NCBI GenBank assembly: GCA_946626395.1
Contig: CAMOUF010000303.1
Coordinates: 1-6,864 of the forward strand
Direction of reading: 5' to 3'
DNA length: 6,864 nucleotides
Source: an uncultured Clostridia bacterium
GTDB lineage: Bacteria; Bacillota; Clostridia; Christensenellales; Aristaeellaceae
Shown here: positions 1 through 5,286 of the stretch, piece by piece
Numbering within the stretch: position 1 is the first letter of the stretch
How the letters are laid out: the number at the start of each line of letters is the position of its first letter
Made by a program: the position numbers and the translations under genes
The notes under the pieces: model-generated
What the model saw: the letters and a program-made list of their open reading frames with translations, nothing else
What the model was told of the DNA's origin: nothing
Databases searched by the model: none

Positions 1-722
1 GACATGACCGCGCCGAAAAGCAGCGTGGGCTTCATGCTGGGCAGGGTGATGAAGTACAGTTCCTGCCAGCGGTTGCGGATGCCGTCCACATAGCCCGCTT
101 CAAACAGGCTGCGGTCCACGCCCTGCAGGCCGGCTACGAAGGAAAGGAAGCCGGTGCCCATGCTCATCCACAAGCTCACCAGAATGATGACGGGCAGGAT
201 GTACTTGGGGTCCAGCAGCCACAAAAGCGGCGCGTCGATCAGGCCGAATTGCAGCAGCAGGGAATTCAGGTAGCCGTAAGCGTCGCCCTGGAATATGACG
301 GAAAAGATGAAGTACGCGCCGCTGCCGATGGAAGGCGCGTAGAACACCACCACGGCGATGGTGCGCAGCCAGCGGGGCAGTTCATTGATGAACCAGGCAA
401 ACAGGAAGGAAAGGATATAACCGATGGGGCCTGTGATGACGGCGATGACGAAGGTATTCTTCACAGCCGTCAGGAAGACTTCGTCCTGCAGGACGAGGTT
501 GATGTAGTTCTGGAAACCGATGAATCGCGCGGGCTCCAGGATGTTGTAGTAAGTGAAGCTGTAGTAAATGGAAGTAATGATGGGCAGGATGAAGAAAGTG
601 GTGAACAGCACGGCGTAAGGGGCCAGGAACAGATAGCAGATCTTCATCTGCTTAGCCTTCTGCCAGCCGTAATGGATCTTCTCCTTCCTGATGTTCCAGG
701 ATCTTTTCAATAACGATTGCAT
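1..722 (-). CDS. Sugar ABC transporter permease, MalF/UgpA/LplB type (3' end outside window)
   Basis: Inner-membrane permease of a carbohydrate (CUT1-type) ABC importer; it would form the channel with a second permease. It reads open from the ATG at 722 to the left edge (240 residues seen; families of this type usually have about 290-310). The start is set by AGGAGG at 731-736, 8 bases upstream. After a basic N-terminal 28 residues there are hydrophobic segments at about 29-54, 88-112, 121-144 and 174-200, with a fifth beginning near 230. The cytoplasmic EAA loop that docks the ATPase is visible at residues 208-231 (EAGYVDG, then ITLPSMKP). The segment around residues 149-170 (GYLNSLLLQFGLI, then WLL) is also typical of sugar permeases. 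It lies 28 bases after the solute-binding protein gene and surely shares its transcript. The sugar transported cannot be told. Confidence 0.93.
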   Translation of the reverse strand, partial: MQSLLKRSWNIRKEKIHYGWQKAKQMKICYLFLAPYAVLFTTFFILPIITSIYYSFTYYNILEPARFIGFQNYINLVLQDEVFLTAVKNTFVIAVITGPIGYILSFLFAWFINELPRWLRTIAVVVFYAPSIGSGAYFIFSVIFQGDAYGYLNSLLLQFGLIDAPLLWLLDPKYILPVIILVSLWMSMGTGFLSFVAGLQGVDRSLFEAGYVDGIRNRWQELYFITLPSMKPTLLFGAVM

Positions 723-730
723 CCGGTTTT

Positions 731-736
731 CCTCCT
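731..736 (-). promoter_or_regulatory. Ribosome binding site of the permease gene
   Basis: On the minus strand the bases read AGGAGG, followed by AAAACCGG and the ATG at 722. It lies in the 28-base gap after the binding-protein stop codon and fixes the permease start. No promoter or terminator fits in this gap. Confidence 0.85.
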
Positions 737-750
737 TTCTCTTCTTTCTG

Positions 751-3642
751 TCAGTCGATGGGGAGATTGAATTCTCTGCGCTTGACTCTGATTTCCTCGT
801 TGATGGTGCGGGCGTAGGTCAAAAGCGTTTCACGGGCGTCATCCTTGTTGTTGATGACCCGGCGGATAGCGTTGGTCATATGGCGGGTAGTGGAATAGCC
901 GCCGGCGATTTCACGGAAGCCCACGGTCTGGGCCATCTGATCCTCCAGCACGGCCAGCTGATCTGCGCTCCAGGCCAATTGCTTGAGCGCGTCCCGGTTG
1001 GCGGTGGTATACCGGGCGGAGGAGCCCAGCACGGATTCGATCTCCCGGCCAAAGCGCACCTGCGCGTCGGCGCTGACCCACCACTTTAAGAACTCCCAGG
1101 CGTTGTTCTTGATATTCTGGTTGTCCGTGGCGATCATCATGCAGCACAGGCCGGAGCAGTGAACGGAATGGTCAATGGTGCCGTCGGGCTGCAATGTGCC
1201 GGGGAAGGCTGAAAAGTCCCACAGGGAACGGATTTCGGGAGCAGACACGGCCAGGGTATTGAACTGGCTGTAATTCGCCAGGCCGATGGGCATTTCGCCG
1301 GAACGGAAGCGGCTGACAAAGTTGTACACCGTGGGCAGGCCATAGTCGTTATAAAGGGAGGTGTACAGCTTAAACGCGGTGACGCCGCTCTCGCTGTCGA
1401 TGAGGGTGCGCTTGGCGTCCTCATCGTAAATCTGTCCGCCGTTCTGGTAGATCATGGAGTTGAACATCGAAATATCGGCGGTGGCAATGTCAGGATACGG
1501 AACGCCCACGGAGAGGTTGTTGCCCTGGATGGTGGGCAGCAGAGCAATCAGCTCCTCCCAGGTCTTGGGCACCTCCAGCCCCAGCTCGTTCAGCACGTCC
1601 TCACGGTAGAACAGCACAGGAAATTCCTGGGTTTCCGGCAGGGCGTACACGCCGTTGTTGTACTTCATGGAGGCCAGGACGCTGGGATAGAAGGGCTTGA
1701 TCACTTCTTCAAAATCGGCGAACTGGGTCAGGTCCTCCGCCGCGTTGCGCATGGCGTAGTTCACAGGGAACCAGGAGCCCAGGCTCAGCACCACGTCGGG
1801 GCCGTTGCCCGCTACCACGGCGGTCAGAATGGTCTCCGCCAATACCAGCTTCACGTTCACATGGATGCCGGTTTTGGGGGTAAAGGTATCGTCGATCATG
1901 GTCTTGAGCACAGTGCTCTGATCGCGGCCCGTGGTGATCCACACTTCGATCAGCTTGTCGTCGTTCTCGTCGTACACGTCGCCCAAAGCATTATAATCCA
2001 CAAAATAGGACGCCCAGGCGGAACGAAGCTCGTGGGCCGCTTTTTCCAGGAAACCATCCTTCACTTCCGGCAGCTTGGCGTTTTCGCCGCTGACGATGAG
2101 CAGATCCACATCCAGCTTGGTTTCGGACATGTTCTGCATGGCGGTGCCCAGGCTGGTGATGTTATCCTTGAAATTGGAGAAGGACTGGGTGATGCGCTCT
2201 GTGTGGGCCACAAAGTTTTCCAGCTGCACGGCCAGGGTCTGGGCCACGGCCACCCGGTCGCTCTTTTGGCCGGTAATGGCCACGGTGTCGTCCACCAGCT
2301 TATACAGCCGCTTGCTTTCCAGGCTCATGGCCTCGATCACTTCGGGATACACCTTTTCCAGGTTGTAATCGCGGAAGCGGTCGGGGTTCACGCCGGTGAG
2401 CACCAGGATCTTGCGGTAGATCAGATTCAGCCGGTAAATGCTGTCCTCCATCTGCTGCAAAATGGGGCCCATTTCTCCCAGCGTAGCTTCCATACGCACG
2501 GTGTGCTTCCCGGCAGTCAGGTAATACTGATAAGGTTTTCCCTGATCGTCTGAAAGGGTGCGCAGGGTCCAGGAGGTATTATAGTCAAAGGGCACGATGC
2601 TCATGGCGTCGAAGGGGATTTCCCCGTCGATATACACGCTGCGGCTGGAAACCGCGCCGCGCTGATACGCCTGACGGCCCTTGATGGACAGGGTATAATA
2701 ACCGTCCTCGGGCACCTCAAATTCCCATTCGATCCACTGACCGGCGTTGTTCCAGGGGTCGCCGCCGATGTAGTTGAGCACCGTCTTGGAAACGTCATAG
2801 GGCTCCGTGGCGGGAGAAGAACGGTCATATTTGGCGTACAGGGAGGGAGAGGAACGGCGGACGGAGGCTTCGCCCTGCACTGTCACCTGCCACTCCTTGG
2901 CGCTCTGGCTCATGCTGACATCCGGCTGGGCGGCTTTGTATTCCGCATAGGGAGCAAAGGTCTGCACCGGCGTCAGGGTCAGCGACCTGATGATCATGGG
3001 TTCGTTGACGGCCTTGAGGGAAATCGTGTTTTCGCCCGCTTCAAAATAGAACTGATAAGGCTCTACTACATAGCCCATATCGTCCTTGAAGCGGGTGGTC
3101 TGCCAATCGAACACCTCCACCTGGGTGGGGCGGATATCGTTGCCCTGGTTATCCTTGCGCACCGGCGCGGCGTCGGTCCACAGCCGGGTAAAGCAAAGGG
3201 AACGGGCCCCGGAGAAGGGAAGATCGCCGTTGATATAGAACGCGCGCTCGATGTCAACGCCCCGGGCCTGGGTCGCCAAATAATCCAGCTGCACATTGTA
3301 CATGCCGGATTTTTCCACGTTGACCTTCCACGTGATCATGGACCCGTCCGCGGTGTACACGCAGGGCGCGCCGTCCTCCGTACGGATTTCGCCGTCGCCT
3401 TCAAAGGCGGCGATATCAACGGCCACTTCCTGGTCGCCGCTGGGGGCGTCCGCGTGAGACAGCAGGTAATTGGCATAGGTGTCCTCCCTGCCCAGGCCCG
3501 TCACGTCAGCGGACAAATCCACGCCCTCATACTTTTCGTGGAAGTTCTGGCTGCCGCCGCCCAGCAGGACAATCAGCCCAATGACCGCCGCAACGCATAG
3601 AATACCGATGAGCCAACCAAAACGTTTTTTTCGCATGGGCAT
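751..3642 (-). CDS. Giant membrane-anchored extracellular solute-binding protein with two N-terminal beta-sandwich-like modules
   Basis: Substrate-binding component of the sugar ABC importer whose permease follows. At 963 residues it is more than twice the usual 400-450. Residues 1-9 are basic and 10-27 hydrophobic; there is no lipobox (the only nearby Cys, C16, is inside the hydrophobic core) and no clear signal peptidase site, so a signal anchor is inferred. Two tandem modules follow, about 72-226 and 251-390; both carry a W, then YI(N/D)G..PF 31 residues later, then a YQ(F/Y)Y..AG strand, so they are duplicated carbohydrate-binding-like sandwiches. Residues 391-545 are mostly helical. About 564-955 is a family 1 (MalE-like) binding domain: IEVWITTGRD, GPDVVLSLGSW, YALPETQEFPVLFYR and AWEFLKWWVS are typical. 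Start: AGGAG at 3647-3651 lies 4 bases from the ATG at 3642 and 10 from an in-frame ATG at 3636, so either could be used. Ligand unknown. Confidence 0.93.
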   Translation of the reverse strand: MPMRKKRFGWLIGILCVAAVIGLIVLLGGGSQNFHEKYEGVDLSADVTGLGREDTYANYLLSHADAPSGDQEVAVDIAAFEGDGEIRTEDGAPCVYTADGSMITWKVNVEKSGMYNVQLDYLATQARGVDIERAFYINGDLPFSGARSLCFTRLWTDAAPVRKDNQGNDIRPTQVEVFDWQTTRFKDDMGYVVEPYQFYFEAGENTISLKAVNEPMIIRSLTLTPVQTFAPYAEYKAAQPDVSMSQSAKEWQVTVQGEASVRRSSPSLYAKYDRSSPATEPYDVSKTVLNYIGGDPWNNAGQWIEWEFEVPEDGYYTLSIKGRQAYQRGAVSSRSVYIDGEIPFDAMSIVPFDYNTSWTLRTLSDDQGKPYQYYLTAGKHTVRMEATLGEMGPILQQMEDSIYRLNLIYRKILVLTGVNPDRFRDYNLEKVYPEVIEAMSLESKRLYKLVDDTVAITGQKSDRVAVAQTLAVQLENFVAHTERITQSFSNFKDNITSLGTAMQNMSETKLDVDLLIVSGENAKLPEVKDGFLEKAAHELRSAWASYFVDYNALGDVYDENDDKLIEVWITTGRDQSTVLKTMIDDTFTPKTGIHVNVKLVLAETILTAVVAGNGPDVVLSLGSWFPVNYAMRNAAEDLTQFADFEEVIKPFYPSVLASMKYNNGVYALPETQEFPVLFYREDVLNELGLEVPKTWEELIALLPTIQGNNLSVGVPYPDIATADISMFNSMIYQNGGQIYDEDAKRTLIDSESGVTAFKLYTSLYNDYGLPTVYNFVSRFRSGEMPIGLANYSQFNTLAVSAPEIRSLWDFSAFPGTLQPDGTIDHSVHCSGLCCMMIATDNQNIKNNAWEFLKWWVSADAQVRFGREIESVLGSSARYTTANRDALKQLAWSADQLAVLEDQMAQTVGFREIAGGYSTTRHMTNAIRRVINNKDDARETLLTYARTINEEIRVKRREFNLPID
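2473..2892 (-). repeat. Second copy of the duplicated sandwich module in the binding protein
   Basis: It encodes residues about 251-390. Landmarks are WIEWEFEVPEDGYY at 303-316, VYIDGEIPF at 336-344 and YQYYLTAGKHT at 371-381, which match the first copy in order and partly in spacing. The DNA copies have diverged strongly, so the duplication is old, not a recent tandem repeat. Confidence 0.65.
2965..3429 (-). repeat. First copy of the duplicated sandwich module in the binding protein
   Basis: It encodes residues about 72-226. Landmarks are W105, FYINGDLPF at 135-143 and YQFYFEAGENT at 196-206. W105 and the YING motif recur exactly 201 residues later in the second copy. This copy carries about 26 extra residues between the PF motif and the YQ strand. 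Module edges are estimates from the repeat pattern. Confidence 0.65.
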
Positions 3643-3644
3643 GC

Positions 3645-3651
3645 CTCTCCT
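3645..3651 (-). promoter_or_regulatory. Ribosome binding site of the solute-binding protein gene
   Basis: The minus strand reads AGGAGAGG directly before C and ATG (3642). AGGAG is 4 bases from this ATG and 10 from the next in-frame ATG (3636). Both spacings are slightly off the optimum, so the start is uncertain by two residues, with no effect on the membrane anchor. Confidence 0.7.
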
Positions 3652-3692
3652 ATCTTCATAAGATTCAGCGTCATGTCTGCACGAATGAAATT

Positions 3693-3735
3693 ATAAAAAT
3701 TCTGCCGAATTTGTGCTTTTTGGCAGAATTTTTAT
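3693..3735 (-). terminator. Perfect 14-base inverted repeat with T-tract in the transporter leader (terminator or attenuator)
   Basis: The arms at 3693-3706 and 3722-3735 are exact reverse complements, with a 15-base loop. On the minus strand the hairpin base is CTGCC/GGCAG, preceded by A-rich and followed by T-rich sequence (AATTTTTAT), as in an intrinsic terminator. It begins only about 5 bases after the predicted start of the transporter transcript. It may end read-through from the patatin gene, attenuate the transporter operon, or act as a DNA operator; the sequence alone does not decide. The symmetry of A- and T-rich arms means it could work in both directions. Confidence 0.6.
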
Positions 3736-3746
3736 CCTTGAATGTT

Positions 3747-3775
3747 ATTATACTGTCAAAATTGTGGCATGTCAA
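3747..3775 (-). promoter_or_regulatory. Consensus sigma-A-type promoter of the transporter operon
   Basis: The minus strand has TTGACA (3775-3770), a 17-base spacer and TATAAT (3752-3747): a perfect match to both hexamers at ideal spacing. Predicted transcription start is near 3740, giving a leader of about 98 bases before the binding-protein gene. The sequence upstream of the -35 box is AT-rich, with an 8-base palindrome AATGCATT. Such a strong core promoter in front of a sugar transporter suggests that control acts through repression or after initiation. That is inference. Confidence 0.85.
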
Positions 3776-3835
3776 TTAATGCATTTAACTTGTAATACTT
3801 TCTTCATAAGTTGGAAAAATTGTTTAAAAATTGAT

Positions 3836-4693
3836 TTATATTTCTTGTTTTTGGAAGAATTGACGGATATTCTCTATTTTGCTTTCAGCTTCCTTTTTAC
3901 CTATTTGATATGCCGCTTCAAGCTTTTCAGGATCCTTTTCCGTGCGGCTGACCGGCAGCGGCACGGGTGGGCGCAAAACAATGGTATTTCCAGCCTTTTC
4001 TTCCTGCCGGATTTTAGCGATATGATCATTGTATCTTTGGTGGCGGCAAGCCATCGCTTCCACTAACGCGGGATATTTTCGCAAGGCAAAACGGATCAAA
4101 GGAAACGCTTTGCTTTTTTCTTTCACATAATCATCCGGCTGGGTCAGGATGGTCAGGATGCGGTCATATCCGTTTTCCTTCATATAAAAATACGGAGTCG
4201 GGTCCGCGATCCCGCCGTCCAAAAGAAGGTATCCGTCCACCTCTACGATCCTGCTGACCAGGGGCATGGAGGCGGAGGCGCGCATCCAGAGCATGTCCCG
4301 TTCTCCTCCGTCCGTGCAGAGGTGATAAACCGCTCGTCCGGTTGTCACGTCGGTCGCGCCTACAAAAAATTCCATGGGGTTCTCCCGAAACGCTTTTCTG
4401 TCGAAGAGATCCAGCTCATCAGGCAGCTGACGATAGCAAAAATCCACGCCGTACAAATCTCCCGTGAGCAGCAGCGAGCGCAGGCTGCAATACCGCTTGT
4501 CCCTGCAGAAGCGTTTATTGTAACGAATGGGTCGTCCGATTTGCCGGGATTTAAAGTTGCAGCCAAATACGGCTCCGGCGGAAATACCGCCTGCGCCATC
4601 AAATTCGATGCCATACTCCATCAGCACGTCGATCACGCCACAGGTGAACATACCTCGCATCGCGCCGCCTTCCATGACCAAACCTGTTTTCAT
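3836..4693 (-). CDS. Patatin-like phospholipase family protein
   Basis: Predicted serine acyl hydrolase acting on lipids, probably at the inner face of the membrane since no signal peptide is visible. 285 residues from the ATG at 4693; that start is chosen over an in-frame ATG at 4717 because AAGGAGGAGG (4696-4705) lies just before it and the longer form would have its N-terminus encoded by the ribosome binding site. The patatin marks are present: oxyanion glycine loop GGAMRG at 9-14, nucleophile elbow GISAG with Ser38, and the DGG motif with Asp159 of the Ser-Asp dyad (LLLDGGIADP). RASASMPLVS at 138-147 is also typical. The closest match I recognise is the bacterial YjjU-like subgroup. The C-terminal 100 residues are charged and helical. 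It is translationally coupled to the gene before it. Substrate unknown. Confidence 0.92.
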   Translation of the reverse strand: MKTGLVMEGGAMRGMFTCGVIDVLMEYGIEFDGAGGISAGAVFGCNFKSRQIGRPIRYNKRFCRDKRYCSLRSLLLTGDLYGVDFCYRQLPDELDLFDRKAFRENPMEFFVGATDVTTGRAVYHLCTDGGERDMLWMRASASMPLVSRIVEVDGYLLLDGGIADPTPYFYMKENGYDRILTILTQPDDYVKEKSKAFPLIRFALRKYPALVEAMACRHQRYNDHIAKIRQEEKAGNTIVLRPPVPLPVSRTEKDPEKLEAAYQIGKKEAESKIENIRQFFQKQEI

Positions 4694-4695
4694 GT

Positions 4696-4705
4696 CCTCC
4701 TCCTT
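4696..4705 (-). promoter_or_regulatory. Ribosome binding site of the patatin-like gene, overlapping the upstream stop codon
   Basis: The minus strand reads AAGGAGGAGG, then AC and ATG. The first two A's are the last bases of the TAA stop (4706-4704) of the phosphoesterase gene. A terminating ribosome would sit on this site, which indicates translational coupling and decides the start codon at 4693. Confidence 0.88.
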
Positions 4706-5213
4706 ACGCTTCATCATTCAGCGGGCAGCGGCAGATGAATTCAGCAGGGAAAAAGCTGCCTAGCTCCAGGGCTGTAATGCTGGCTGAAAAAGGCTGAAAG
4801 CATTCATCCAGCGCTTTTCTCGCAATGGCCGTTTCTTCTGCGGCTCCAATGAACAGCGTTGCGTGAGGCGTCCAGGGGAATCCATCGGCATAATTTCCTT
4901 CAAAGGGGGAATGCAGTTGAAGCAATTCAGGAGTTACGATGGGTTTTGCAAATAGAACGCGGTCTGTAAAGCTGCTGTAAACAGGAAAAATGACAGAAAA
5001 CGGTCTGGTTTCTTTTGAAACAGACTGCATTCTTTTGATAATAACTTCTTTCTTTTCCAAAGGAAAGCTGCCAAGGGAAATATGGAAAGGAATATTCATG
5101 GTCTGTGTGCCCTGCACGCCGCAGGAAAAAATGGCGCGCTGCATGCCCTCCATCTGGCTTTGTCCGTTTTCGCCCAGAACGGCCATCACAGTAAGGAATT
5201 TATCTCTGCTCAT
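4704..5213 (-). CDS. 2H phosphoesterase superfamily protein (2'-5' RNA ligase-like)
   Basis: Small cytoplasmic protein of 169 residues with the two catalytic motifs of the 2H (LigT-like) superfamily: HIS at 44-46 (PFHISLGSF) and HAT at 117-119 (PHATLFIG). Each histidine starts a hydrophobic strand, and spacing and length fit the family. Members open or close 2',3'-cyclic or 2'-5' phosphodiester bonds in RNA or small nucleotides; the substrate here cannot be told. The start at 5213 is chosen because AGAGGA lies 9 bases upstream. A longer reading from TTG at 5240 would begin inside the clpX terminator. No promoter was found in the short gap after that terminator, so expression may depend on read-through from clpPX or on a promoter I cannot recognise. 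Base composition is lower in G+C than clpX. Confidence 0.87.
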   Translation of the reverse strand: MSRDKFLTVMAVLGENGQSQMEGMQRAIFSCGVQGTQTMNIPFHISLGSFPLEKKEVIIKRMQSVSKETRPFSVIFPVYSSFTDRVLFAKPIVTPELLQLHSPFEGNYADGFPWTPHATLFIGAAEETAIARKALDECFQPFSASITALELGSFFPAEFICRCPLNDEA

Positions 5214-5238
5214 GTCTTTCATTCCTCTCATCATACGC

Positions 5239-5270
5239 AAAAACCCGAAGGGCCTTGCGGTTCTTCGGGT
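5239..5270 (-). terminator. Intrinsic terminator after clpX
   Basis: On the minus strand ACCCGAAG (5270-5263) pairs with CTTCGGGT (5250-5243) and a run of T follows (5243-5239). The loop can fold further as CC-GCAA-GG, a GNRA tetraloop. It starts 16 bases after the clpX stop codon and ends about 25 bases before the next start codon. Confidence 0.85.
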
Positions 5271-5286
5271 ATCAAAGATCAGTTTC

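Larger units (their letters stand above)
3643..3835. other. AT-rich intergenic region with the promoter and leader of the transporter operon
   Basis: 193 bases between the patatin-like gene and the binding-protein gene. It contains a consensus promoter, a terminator-like inverted repeat in the leader and the ribosome binding site, each listed separately. The first part after the patatin stop (about 3776-3835) is very AT-rich, possibly an UP-type element; no other terminator for the patatin gene was found there. I see no convincing small gene in it. Confidence 0.8.

Noticed and set aside
1861..2553. Long plus-strand open frame (230 codons) opposite the binding-protein gene
   Set aside because: It lies wholly antisense to a well-supported gene, its translation is rich in His, Gly and Val with no recognisable domain, and there is no ribosome binding site. 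It is a by-product of codon use on the other strand.
3595..3601. Lipoprotein signal around Cys16 of the binding protein
   Set aside because: The residues before the Cys (GIL) do not match a lipobox, and the Cys sits in the middle of the hydrophobic stretch with another 11 apolar residues after it.
3630..3677. Possible leader peptide starting with ATG just before the binding-protein gene
   Set aside because: The ATG at 3677 opens a frame that runs past the binding-protein start in another frame, and no ribosome binding site precedes it. There are no regulatory codon runs.
3713..4066. Plus-strand open frame with hydrophobic, Phe-rich translation at the end of the patatin-like gene
   Set aside because: It begins inside the leader hairpin of the opposite strand, lacks a ribosome binding site and overlaps the patatin-like coding sequence. 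The hydrophobic look comes from T-rich sequence.
4694..4717. Longer start (ATG at 4717) for the patatin-like protein
   Set aside because: The added eight residues are encoded by the ribosome binding site and the end of the upstream gene. Patatin homology begins right after the ATG at 4693.
3836..5213. A complete CBASS-type defence system
   Set aside because: No CD-NTase cyclase or other defence gene is present, and the patatin is of the general YjjU-like type. The hypothesis is kept only as a question in the findings.
5214..5240. Longer start (TTG at 5240 or ATG at 5234) for the 2H phosphoesterase
   Set aside because: The TTG lies in the T-tract of the clpX terminator, and neither codon has a ribosome binding site. 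The ATG at 5213 does.
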